Of a stretch of 16,062 nt of DNA, positions 7,398 through 15,238 are shown one piece after another. Numbering within the stretch: the stretch's first letter is position 1; every line of letters starts with the position of its first letter. Origin of the DNA: Pyrinomonadaceae bacterium (lineage in GTDB: Bacteria; Acidobacteriota; Blastocatellia; Pyrinomonadales; Pyrinomonadaceae); the NCBI GenBank assembly GCA_026786155.1, contig JAJAYR010000469.1, positions 1 through 16,062 on the forward strand, read 5' to 3'. A program made the position numbers and the translations under genes. The notes below the pieces were generated by a model. It was not told the origin of the DNA. It saw only the letters and a list, made by a program, of their open reading frames with translations, and made no database searches.

Positions 7398-7418
7398 GAT
7401 TTGCATCCGAAGCGAAGT

Positions 7419-10400
7419 TTAGAAATTCAACTTCGCGCCGAATTGGAATTGACGCGGGTCATACGAAGCCGTCGAACGGCTGTAATACGCACCGCTTTTG
7501 CTGCGCTCGGCACGGGAGTTGACGGCGTTGAAAAACGGCGACGCGGATGCCTCGTTGAAACGATTGAACAAGTTAAAGCCTTCGGCAATCAACTCCAATC
7601 GCGTGCGTTCGCCGAAACGAATCGAACGCGCCACGCGCATATCGAGCGACGCGAAAGCGTGCGTCGCGCCGGTGTTACGCCCTAGATTACCGACTGAAAA
7701 TTGCCCGTTGGTAATCAAAGGCGTGGAGCAGCCGAGCGTTCCCGGAATACACAAACTGCCGTCGGCGTTCACGCTCGGACGGTCGGTTTGCGATGACTGG
7801 TCGTTGTTCGCGTCGAAGTTCGTGATGATGTTGAACGGACGACCCGAAGAGATTTCGAGAATCGGCGCGAGCGTAAAGTCCGACAAAAACTTTTTCGCCA
7901 AACTATCCGACGAACGCCACGCCGTCGGCGAAGCCAAAACGCCGCTGAACACGAAGCGATGCCGCTGGTCAAACAAGGAGAGCGAGCGTTCGGCGCGGAA
8001 ATTACGCGGGTCTTGCGGAATCAAAAGCGTCTGCAAATCGCTCGAATCGTCAATTGATTTCGAGAAAGTGTAACTCGCCAAAAACGTCAGATTGTTGGCG
8101 AACCGCCGTTTCAATTCCAGATTCAGCGCGTTGTAATTCGAGTTTCCATCCGAAGACTGCGCGTTGACCGCGCCGAACGGCGAAATTGTTCCCGGCGTTC
8201 GCAACGAACCTGCTAACGCATTATTAAAATCGGCAAGCGTCCGTTGCAGCGCGGTTGGCAATCCCGGAGTTGCGTTATACAAATTCAAAATAGATTGCGT
8301 CAGAAAATAGTTCGGCGCATTTGGGCGGAAAAAGTTGGCGAAAGCCGGAGCCACGACGCGCCCGCCCGCGCATTGCGCCACCGCGCCGGGAATGACGACT
8401 GTGCAGCCTGCGCCGCCAGCCGCTGAACCGGGCGGCGCGACCGGAATCGTAAAGGCAACCGCTTCGGTTTGCGTTGTCGGCAGTCTTCCGGCAAAGCGTT
8501 GAAAGTTTTGAATCTGCAAATCCGTGCGCGGCGAGTTCAAATCAGTCGGATGCGGTAAATTATGTGCGCCGACGAAAATATACGAAGCCGAAACGGACAT
8601 ATTGTTCGTCAATTGATGCTCAAAGGTTAAATTTGCCTGAGTTGCCGAAGCGTATTTAAAATCTTTCGTAATCGGCAAAGTGAACGGCAAAACCGCTCCG
8701 AAGCCGGTGAAGGTTTGGTCGTTAAAGCGTTGTCTGCCGAATTGATACTGCGCCGTCGGAGCCACGCCCGGCGTAAATGTTCCAGCGGGCTGTGCCGCGC
8801 AAACCGGCGTTAAAGGTGCGCCCGGAACACAAACCGTGCCTTGAAAAACTTGCGCGGCGTTGAGCAGCGCGGTCGAAGACGGACTGCCCGCCGTCAAAAC
8901 CGCTTGCTGCTGCTGCGCGGCATCGGCGATGTCCGAGTTGAACGCGGCGGCAAGCAGCGGATGGTCATAGAACAATCCGAGCGCACCGCGCACGACGGTT
9001 TTGCTGTCGCCGAAAACGTCGTAGGCGAAGCCGAAACGCGGCGCGACGTTATTTTTATCGCGCGGAAAACCCTGCTGAACGCCGAGCGCGTCCTGCGCGG
9101 CGAGAATGTCCGCCGCCGACAAATTGATGCGCGAAAGCGGGTCGTTAAAACCGACCGGCGCGATGGTTTCCGTCAGTTCGACATCGTAGCGAACGCCGTA
9201 ATTAATAGTCAAACGGCGCGTTGCCTTCCATGTATCCTGCGCGAAAAACGCAATCGGCGTGTTTTTAATGCGGCTAATCGGGTCGCCGAAACCCTGAATA
9301 TAAGTTGACGGCAAACCGAGTCCGTAAGCCTGCACCGGCGTAAAATCGGGAAAGCCCAACTGCCCGAAAGCCGCGTTGAGATTGCCCGCCGCGAACGGTC
9401 CGAAGTTGAACAGTCCGGCGAAATTTAATTCAAAACGCGCGTTCGGGATGCGAACGAAATTGATGTCGCCGCCAAATTTCAAAGTGTGATTGCCGAGAAT
9501 GTAATTGATGTTGTCGGCGAATTGATAACGTGTTTCGGTGCGCTCGACCGGCGAGAAAAGTTCGCGCCCGATAAACGCCGCATCCGAAATGTTAAATGCC
9601 ACCGAATCGCCGTTTTGCGAAAGGAAAGACGTATCGCGTCTGCCGTAGCTGAAGCGAAATTCGTTCGCCGCGCGTTCGCCCAAAGTCGAATTAAGTCCGG
9701 CGGTGAACGAATAATCTTTCAAATCCTGAATGCCGGTGCGCGAAAAATCATTTTGTCCCAAAGATTGATTTTGCGATTCGACCTGAATGCCGGTAATCGT
9801 GCCGGGATTGTAGCCGAGGCGGAAAGTCAGTTGATTTTCCGTGTTCAAATTATGGTCGGTGCGAAACGAGAAAAAGTTCGAGCGGTCGGTAACGGGAAAA
9901 ACTCTCTGCAAATCGTTCAGCGCACGAAAGGCGGTAAATTGTCCGGCGGCGTTGCGCGTGTTGAAGGGAACGGGTGCGCCCGACAAAATAAACCGCGAAC
10001 CGATGACCGGATTGGTCGGTGTAATCGGACTAATCGCCGGACAGCCGCTGCCGTCGTTCGGCGTAATCAAAGAGTTACTGCCGGTCAAGCCGGTTTGTCC
10101 GCCGCTCGACGCGAAAAAGGCGTAAGCCCGCGCCGCGCAAATCAAATTCGCGCCGTTGGCGGTTTGTCCGGCGGCAATTAACTGTAAGCCTGAGGCTATC
10201 GTGCCGTTAATTCTCGCCGCCTGTTCCGGCGTTAAATTGGTAAATGTTCGCGCGGTCGGATTCAGTCCGGCGATGGCTTGAATCGTCGCCGTGCCGTTTA
10301 ATCCCTGTCCGACGTTGCTGGTAAAAAATCCGGTTTCGTTGCGCTGACGGCGTTCAAACGAAGCGAAGAAAAAGTTTTTATCTTTGCCCGAAGTCGTGAC

Positions 10401-11324
10401 GGGTCCGCCTTCGCCGAAGTTTAGAAAAGGCAAAGGTCCGCCTAAAGTTCCACCGAACTGCGTTCTGGTGTAAGCCGATTTGACCGGCGCGAACGGGTTG
10501 CGTGCCTGAATGCTTTTGTCGCGGATAAAGCCGAAGACGTTGCCGCTGTAATCGTTCGTGCCGCGTTTGGTTACGACGTTGATGATGCCGCCGGTAGCGC
10601 GTCCGAATTCGGGCGCGTAAGAATTAGTGGCGACCTGAAACTCCTGCACGGCTTCCTGTGAAACGGTCGTGCGGGCGGCGTTGACCGAGTTGTCGGTAAA
10701 GTCCGAGCCGTCAACCTGCACGAGCGTCGAGCGTCCGCGCTGTCCGCCGATGTTCAAGCCGGAAGTCGGCGCGGGTCCGACGGGACGACCGTTGTCGCGT
10801 CCGACGGTCGAAATCGTCAGGGCAAAGCCGGTCGCGCTGCGTTCGTTGACCGGCAGATTTTCGATGCGCTGCTGGTCAATCGTGTTGGCAACCGACGTGC
10901 GGGTCGTTTCGACTAAATTTACCTCATTGCCCGAAACATTGACGATGACATCCTGACCGCCGACTTCAAGTTTGATTTGCACTTCGGCACTTTGTCCGAC
11001 GGTCAGACGAAGCTGCGAAATGACGGTTTTCTTGAATGTCGCGGCTTCCGCCGAAAGTTCGTATTCGCCCGGCGGCAAGGCAAATATCTGGTATCTGCCT
11101 TCGTCATTGGTCGTAACGGTGCGCGTGATATTGGTCGCCGGACTTCGCGCCGTAACGGTCGCGCCCGGCACCACCGCGTCCTGCGAATCGGTAACGGTGC
11201 CGCTCAAATCGGCGGTGCTGGCTTGCGCCTGCGCCAGAATAGTGCCGACGCTGACAAATAAAACAATCGCCAACATTAAAGTTTTTTCGGCGATGCGGGA
11301 AAAAGCAACGGAAAATGCTTTCAT
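7419..11324 (-). CDS. Oar-like TonB-dependent receptor with carboxypeptidase-regulatory domain
   Basis: Outer-membrane receptor of 1301 residues, of the type greatly expanded in acidobacteria. Residues 1-33 are a signal peptide (ending AQAQA). Residues 37-128 are a CarboxypepD_reg-like beta-sandwich (LSGTVTDSQDAVVPGATVTA, LPPGEYELSAEAATF). The plug follows at about 135-258 (NIGGQRGRSTLVQVDGSDF, TVSQEAVQEFQV, EFGRATGGIINVVTK). The rest is beta-barrel with alternating strands such as FGGTLGGPL and NYGVRYDVEL, and the chain ends FQFGAKLNF, an aromatic terminal strand. No clear TonB box was seen. It has eight cysteines in four close pairs in predicted surface loops. ATG at 11324 has AAGGAGTT eight bases upstream. 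An upstream terminator separates it from the related receptor gene, so each is probably its own unit. The substrate is unknown; polysaccharide or protein fragments are plausible for this family. Confidence 0.92.
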   Translation of the reverse strand: MKAFSVAFSRIAEKTLMLAIVLFVSVGTILAQAQASTADLSGTVTDSQDAVVPGATVTARSPATNITRTVTTNDEGRYQIFALPPGEYELSAEAATFKKTVISQLRLTVGQSAEVQIKLEVGGQDVIVNVSGNEVNLVETTRTSVANTIDQQRIENLPVNERSATGFALTISTVGRDNGRPVGPAPTSGLNIGGQRGRSTLVQVDGSDFTDNSVNAARTTVSQEAVQEFQVATNSYAPEFGRATGGIINVVTKRGTNDYSGNVFGFIRDKSIQARNPFAPVKSAYTRTQFGGTLGGPLPFLNFGEGGPVTTSGKDKNFFFASFERRQRNETGFFTSNVGQGLNGTATIQAIAGLNPTARTFTNLTPEQAARINGTIASGLQLIAAGQTANGANLICAARAYAFFASSGGQTGLTGSNSLITPNDGSGCPAISPITPTNPVIGSRFILSGAPVPFNTRNAAGQFTAFRALNDLQRVFPVTDRSNFFSFRTDHNLNTENQLTFRLGYNPGTITGIQVESQNQSLGQNDFSRTGIQDLKDYSFTAGLNSTLGERAANEFRFSYGRRDTSFLSQNGDSVAFNISDAAFIGRELFSPVERTETRYQFADNINYILGNHTLKFGGDINFVRIPNARFELNFAGLFNFGPFAAGNLNAAFGQLGFPDFTPVQAYGLGLPSTYIQGFGDPISRIKNTPIAFFAQDTWKATRRLTINYGVRYDVELTETIAPVGFNDPLSRINLSAADILAAQDALGVQQGFPRDKNNVAPRFGFAYDVFGDSKTVVRGALGLFYDHPLLAAAFNSDIADAAQQQQAVLTAGSPSSTALLNAAQVFQGTVCVPGAPLTPVCAAQPAGTFTPGVAPTAQYQFGRQRFNDQTFTGFGAVLPFTLPITKDFKYASATQANLTFEHQLTNNMSVSASYIFVGAHNLPHPTDLNSPRTDLQIQNFQRFAGRLPTTQTEAVAFTIPVAPPGSAAGGAGCTVVIPGAVAQCAGGRVVAPAFANFFRPNAPNYFLTQSILNLYNATPGLPTALQRTLADFNNALAGSLRTPGTISPFGAVNAQSSDGNSNYNALNLELKRRFANNLTFLASYTFSKSIDDSSDLQTLLIPQDPRNFRAERSLSLFDQRHRFVFSGVLASPTAWRSSDSLAKKFLSDFTLAPILEISSGRPFNIITNFDANNDQSSQTDRPSVNADGSLCIPGTLGCSTPLITNGQFSVGNLGRNTGATHAFASLDMRVARSIRFGERTRLELIAEGFNLFNRFNEASASPFFNAVNSRAERSKSGAYYSRSTASYDPRQFQFGAKLNF

Positions 11325-11332
11325 TATTTTTT

Positions 11333-11340
11333 AACTCCTT
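11333..11340 (-). promoter_or_regulatory. Strong Shine-Dalgarno AAGGAGTT
   Basis: AAGGAGTT ends eight bases before ATG 11324 and fixes that start. The second receptor gene has the same octamer at the same spacing, while moaA and queG have none, suggesting both receptors are translated strongly. Confidence 0.85.
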
Positions 11341-11544
11341 AAATTTTTTTAGAAAGACACCGTTGACGCGCTGCCAAAAACTTTCGCTGTCAGGGAATTT
11401 GAATCGAAAGTCGTCTCGTAAATATCCGAAAGCATTTCGCGTTTCGGAAACATTAAATTTTAGTCAACTGGTTGTTATTCTTTGATTTGGTAACTGTAGA
11501 AAAGTTTAGACGGAACAATCACTTTAAGGCAAGGCGGGAAGAAG
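11341..11544. other. Intergenic leader between the two receptor genes
   Basis: About 200 AT-rich bases without a gene. A seven-base perfect stem, TCCGAAA (11425-11431) with TTTCGGA (11442-11448) and a ten-base loop, lies 100 bases before the receptor ATG. It is not followed by a T-run, so it is not a terminator. A promoter for the 1301-residue receptor is expected here. I see TTGACT on the minus strand near 11466 but no matching -10 box at the right distance, so I do not call one. Confidence 0.4.
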
Positions 11545-11642
11545 GGATGAGGGATGAAAAGAAAAAGGGATGAGTCGCCAAGCGGCTTTACTCATCCCTC
11601 ATCCTTCATCCCTCATCCTTTGTTTCTACTCATCCCTCATCC
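11545..11642. repeat. Heptamer repeat cluster, unit CTCATCC, in both orientations
   Basis: Plus-strand units: CTCATCC, CTCATCC, TTCATCC, CTCATCC at 11591-11618 (four units) and CTCATCC twice at 11629-11642. The inverted form GGATGAG, GGATGAA lies at 11545-11558 and a single GGATGAG at 11568-11574. The array starts four bases after the stop codon of the receptor gene ending at 11647. The opposite orientations let the transcript fold into a long hairpin. Confidence 0.9.
11557..11599 (-). terminator. Intrinsic terminator built from heptamer repeats
   Basis: On the minus strand AGGGATGAGT (11599-11590) pairs perfectly with ACTCATCCCT (11575-11566). The 14-base loop contains a further GCC/GGC pair, and the stem runs directly into TTTTCTTTT. 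It is placed about 50 bases after the stop of the 1119-residue receptor gene. Both stem arms are heptamer units, so the repeat itself supplies the terminator. Confidence 0.75.
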
Positions 11643-11646
11643 TTTT

Positions 11647-14600
11647 TTAAAAGTTGAACCGTGCGCCGAATTGGAATTGCCGCGCCGGACCCGACGACGT
11701 AAAGCCAAGCGGCGTAGTCGGTGCAGGTCCTTCGATGCCGCGGGCTTGGCGTGTTCCGAGTTCGTCGCGCTGCGCCACCGTCAAAGTGCCGACCGAATTG
11801 TTGATGCCTTGGAAATTCGTCCGGTTGAAAAGATTAAAACCTTCCGCAATCAATTCCAAAGACCGACGTTCACCGAAACTAAACCGGCGACTCAGACGCG
11901 CGTCGAAAGTGTAGATGCTTTCGCCGAGTCCGGTGTTTCGCCCGATGGTTCCGGGTCGGTCGGTTTGCGAACGCCCGTCGCCGTTAGCGTCAACCGAGCC
12001 GCCGAGCTGCAGATTGAACGGTCTGCCCGAACCGTAATTGAAAATCGGGGAAAAAACGAAATTGCTGAAAATGTTCGACGCGAGCGAATCGCCGTATTTC
12101 GGAATTTGAAAAACGCCGCTTAAAACGACGCGGTGGCGTTGGTCAAACGACGAAAGAGCGCGGTCGGCTCGCAAATCGAGCGGATTTTGCGCCGAAAAAT
12201 CCGAGTTAAAATCCGTTACCTCGTCAATCGTTTTTGAAATGGTGTAATGCGCGTTGACGCTGAAGTTTTGGCTGAAACGACGACGCACGGCGAATGTTCC
12301 GGCGTTGTAAAACGAATTCGCGCTCGATTCGTAAATGTTGTCCTGAAAACGAAACGGATTGCGGAAATCGCTGGTCAGCCCGGCAGCCGCTTGCGCGGCG
12401 GTCGGAAAGCGAATAAAGGTCGCGCCGCCGCCCGGATTATTCGGATTAATCGGTCCGGTTCGTTTGAATTGATTAACGTCGCGGTTGCGCGTCAAATAAA
12501 TTCCGCGATTATAAAGATAGCTGGCTTCAAACGAAAAGCCGCCGCCCAAATCGCGTTCAATCGCCGCGCTCGCCTGATAACTTTCCGGCGTTTTATAATT
12601 TGGGTCGCCGAGAAAACGCACTTCGAGCGTGCCGTTTTCGCGCGGGACAATGCCGAAAAAGGCAAGGTCGGCGGCGGTTGCCGTGCGCGAAAAATTATTT
12701 GTTACGGCGAGAAAGCGTTGATAAACGGCGAACGATGTCGGCGCACGCGGTCCGGTCGGATTCGCCGGGTCAAGCGGCAAACCGCCGCTCGTTGCCGTCG
12801 CTAAAACGATGTTGATATTGTCGTCGGGAAACGCCGGATTACCGAGCGTGCGGATCACGCCGGAAACCAGCGTATTGACATACGCCGAAAAAATTCCCGC
12901 GCCGCCGCGAATAACGGTTTTGCCGTCGCCCATAATGTCATAAGCGAAACCGGCTCGCGGTTGGAAATCATTTTTGTCAACCCGCAAATCAAACGGCTCT
13001 TTGCTGACCGAATAGCGCAAACCGTAATTGAAAGTCAAATTTTGACGGATTTTCCAGGTATCCTGCCCGTAAAAACCGACTCTCGTAACTGCATCGCGCG
13101 TGGTCGTCGTGCCGAAACCCTGCTGATAAACAAACGGTAAATTCAGATTATATGTTTGCAGAGCGTTGACCGTCGCGCCGAGAGTTGCCAGCAATGCCGG
13201 ATTGTTCGCCGTCAAAAAGGCTTGCAAACCGCCGACGGTCGCCGGTGCTGCAATTCCGCCCGCGACAATCGCGCTGGTCAGCGGCAGCACGCCCGAACCG
13301 AAATTGAAGCGTCCGCCGAAAAAGGTTTCGTTCGTGCCGGTGAACGGAATGTAGTTAAAGTTTCCGCCGAATTTAATCGTATGATTTCCGCTGACCAGCG
13401 TCACATTATCTAGAAGATCATAGTGGCGGTCAATGGTGGTCGAAGGCAGAAAAATATCGCGCCCGAAGTTGCCAAAACCGTCAATGTTGATTTCCGGTCC
13501 GAGCGGGTCGTTGGTCGTCAAACGAGATTTGTAATAAACGAAATCGGCTTTGAATTCGTTGACGATATTCGAGCTGAATTGCTGCGTCTGCGAGAGCAGA
13601 ACGCCGGTGTTAAATTGATTGAGTTTGCGCCCGCGTGAAACGGCAGTCAACGCGCCCGCGCCCTGATTTTCTTCCAATAAATCATTGGCGTGAATTCTGA
13701 TATAACCGCTTGAACGCTCGTTAAAAGTGTGGTCAACCCGCGCCGAAAAGAATGTTTGATTTGCGTCGAACGGAAATTGACCGCTCGCGTTGGCAAATAA
13801 ATTGATGGTGCGCGGAAATCTCGCTGCCGTCGTCGTAAAAGCACTTCGCAAGGTTGCACCGAGTTGGTTTGCCGTAATGGTCGTTCCCGGTATCAAATCG
13901 GCGGCGGGTCGTCCTTCCAAAAAGCTGAACAGCGAATTTTGCGACGTGCTGACGTTATAATTTGCCGGATTGTTCAGATTGACAAAAGTATTTTGCTTTT
14001 GGCTGAAACGCTCGATTGCCGTAAAGAAAAATGTTTTGTCCTGCTTGATCGGCGCACCGAGCGAGCCGCCGTATTGCTGGCGGCTAAAATTCGATTTGCC
14101 GCTCGGATTAAAATCGAAAGCGTTGCGGGCATCGAATTTATCATCGCGGAACAGACCGAAAACGCTGCCGGAAACGCGGTTCGAGCCGGATTTCGTGACC
14201 GTGTTGACGATGCCGCCCGACGATAAACCGAATTCGGCGTTATAGCTGTTTCGGAGAACTTGAAATTCCTGCACCGCTTCCTGCGAAATGGTGTCGAACA
14301 CGCCGCCGGTCGTCGTAATCACGGGTCCACCGTCAACCGTGACGAGATTGCCGCGCCCGTTGTTGCCGCCGAACGACAAGCCGGAAGATTTGCCCTGCGC
14401 GACGCGAAAATCCGAAAGGTCGGCGATGTTGTCGCTGTCGTTCACGCCCGGCGTAAGCAGCGCGAGGTCGAGAAAATTGCGCCGACTGAGCGGCAACTGC
14501 AAAACTTCGCGCTCGCCGATCACCGAAGACTGTTGCGTCCGGTCGGTTTCGACAGCTTCCGTATTGGCGATAATATCAACCGTCGCCGCCACGCCCGCCG

Positions 14601-15006
14601 CCGTCAACTGCACGGGAACATTCGCCTGCTGCCCGATGGTCAAAGTTACGCGCGTCGTGGCGGCGGTAAAATTTCCGCTCGCCGCTTCGACTTTCAATTC
14701 GTATTCGGTCGGCGGAATCGCCAGAAAAATATATTCGCCGTCTTCGTTGGTAACCGCCGTTCGCGTCGTGCCGCGTTCCGTATCTCTTAAAGTAACGGTC
14801 GCGTTCGGAATCACCGCGCCGGTCGAGTCAGTTACCTGCCCGCGCAGTTCGGCGAGCGAACTCGACGCTTGCGGCTTGACGGTCGTCGTGCCGAGTATCA
14901 GCACGAATAATAAAAGTCCGCCGGAAGCGAACAATAAATTAGCAAATTGTCTGCGGCGCGACGGATTGACGAATCCAGCGCGGGTCAGCCGAGAAAATAT
15001 CTTCAT
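11647..15006 (-). CDS. Second Oar-like TonB-dependent receptor with carboxypeptidase-regulatory domain
   Basis: Outer-membrane receptor of 1119 residues, a divergent paralogue of the gene ending at 7419. Residues 1-46 are a long signal peptide with a basic front (MKIFSRLTRAGFVNPSRRR) and a hydrophobic core. Residues 52-136 are a CarboxypepD_reg-like domain (LRGQVTDSTGAVIPNATVTL, IPPTEYELKVEAA). The plug is at about 150-275 (SRRNFLDLALLTPGVND, GNNGRGNLVTVDGGPV, ISQEAVQEFQV, GGIVNTVTKSGSN). The barrel ends in RQFQFGARFNF. Near the C-terminus DANGDGRSQTD (1006-1016) resembles a calcium loop. There is not one cysteine. I chose ATG 15006 because AAGGAGTT precedes it by eight bases and the signal peptide then begins properly. 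The frame is open further, to an ATG at 15057, but that would add a non-signal-like extension that runs over a terminator hairpin. The ligand is unknown. Confidence 0.92.
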   Translation of the reverse strand: MKIFSRLTRAGFVNPSRRRQFANLLFASGGLLLFVLILGTTTVKPQASSSLAELRGQVTDSTGAVIPNATVTLRDTERGTTRTAVTNEDGEYIFLAIPPTEYELKVEAASGNFTAATTRVTLTIGQQANVPVQLTAAGVAATVDIIANTEAVETDRTQQSSVIGEREVLQLPLSRRNFLDLALLTPGVNDSDNIADLSDFRVAQGKSSGLSFGGNNGRGNLVTVDGGPVITTTGGVFDTISQEAVQEFQVLRNSYNAEFGLSSGGIVNTVTKSGSNRVSGSVFGLFRDDKFDARNAFDFNPSGKSNFSRQQYGGSLGAPIKQDKTFFFTAIERFSQKQNTFVNLNNPANYNVSTSQNSLFSFLEGRPAADLIPGTTITANQLGATLRSAFTTTAARFPRTINLFANASGQFPFDANQTFFSARVDHTFNERSSGYIRIHANDLLEENQGAGALTAVSRGRKLNQFNTGVLLSQTQQFSSNIVNEFKADFVYYKSRLTTNDPLGPEINIDGFGNFGRDIFLPSTTIDRHYDLLDNVTLVSGNHTIKFGGNFNYIPFTGTNETFFGGRFNFGSGVLPLTSAIVAGGIAAPATVGGLQAFLTANNPALLATLGATVNALQTYNLNLPFVYQQGFGTTTTRDAVTRVGFYGQDTWKIRQNLTFNYGLRYSVSKEPFDLRVDKNDFQPRAGFAYDIMGDGKTVIRGGAGIFSAYVNTLVSGVIRTLGNPAFPDDNINIVLATATSGGLPLDPANPTGPRAPTSFAVYQRFLAVTNNFSRTATAADLAFFGIVPRENGTLEVRFLGDPNYKTPESYQASAAIERDLGGGFSFEASYLYNRGIYLTRNRDVNQFKRTGPINPNNPGGGATFIRFPTAAQAAAGLTSDFRNPFRFQDNIYESSANSFYNAGTFAVRRRFSQNFSVNAHYTISKTIDEVTDFNSDFSAQNPLDLRADRALSSFDQRHRVVLSGVFQIPKYGDSLASNIFSNFVFSPIFNYGSGRPFNLQLGGSVDANGDGRSQTDRPGTIGRNTGLGESIYTFDARLSRRFSFGERRSLELIAEGFNLFNRTNFQGINNSVGTLTVAQRDELGTRQARGIEGPAPTTPLGFTSSGPARQFQFGARFNF

Positions 15007-15014
15007 TTTTGATG

Positions 15015-15022
15015 AACTCCTT
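15015..15022 (-). promoter_or_regulatory. Strong Shine-Dalgarno AAGGAGTT
   Basis: AAGGAGTT lies eight bases before ATG 15006 and decides that start against the upstream ATG at 15057. It is identical in sequence and spacing to the site of the other receptor gene. Confidence 0.85.
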
Positions 15023-15055
15023 ATAACAAAATTTAATTTTAGAATGGCATTCGGC

Positions 15056-15078
15056 AAAAAGTCAGATAATTTTCTGAC
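15056..15078 (-). terminator. Terminator-like hairpin before the receptor gene (terminator or attenuator)
   Basis: On the minus strand GTCAGA (15078-15073), a six-base loop, TCTGAC (15066-15061), then TTTTT. The stem is short with half GC, so it is of moderate strength. It could end transcription of the broken oxidoreductase gene, or, if the receptor promoter lies upstream of it, act as a leader attenuator about 50 bases before the receptor ATG. Confidence 0.45.
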
Positions 15079-15143
15079 CGTTGCTTTAATTTGGACATTT
15101 GGGAATTATTGGATAACTGGATTATGCCGAATTCGTGTCCTAA

Positions 15144-15172
15144 TTTGTAACGTAAAATTCATATTTTAGCAA
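15144..15172 (-). promoter_or_regulatory. Possible promoter of the 1119-residue receptor gene
   Basis: TTGCTA (15172-15167) and TACAAA (15149-15144) with a 17-base spacer, each matching the sigma-70 consensus at four of six positions. It lies in the only AT-rich gap before the receptor. This is a weak match from inspection, and an unrelated promoter further upstream is possible. Confidence 0.25.
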
Positions 15173-15238
15173 GAAAAAAATGTGGTTTCCGGCGTAAAAG
15201 ATATAATTTGTAAGGTTTGAGGAAATTTTTATTAATTT

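Noticed and set aside
7215..7406. Small minus-strand frame between queG and the receptor gene
   Set aside because: It runs through the palindrome and the terminator hairpin and has no protein-like features.
7401..11334. Several plus-strand frames of 60-230 codons opposite the first receptor gene
   Set aside because: They are antisense to a continuous, domain-supported 1301-codon gene, have arginine-rich or serine-rich low-complexity translations and no family resemblance. They arise from the codon bias of the real gene.
11545..11642. CRISPR array or direct-repeat region
   Set aside because: Units are seven bases, contiguous and without spacers. No cas gene is near.
14954..15057. ATG at 15057 as start of the second receptor gene
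   Set aside because: It lies on the T-run side of a terminator-like hairpin and has no Shine-Dalgarno. The ATG at 15006 has AAGGAGTT at eight bases and starts a proper signal peptide.
14288..15169. A 293-codon plus-strand frame opposite the start of the second receptor gene
   Set aside because: Long, but it mirrors the receptor coding frame, shows no domain and lacks a credible ribosome-binding site.
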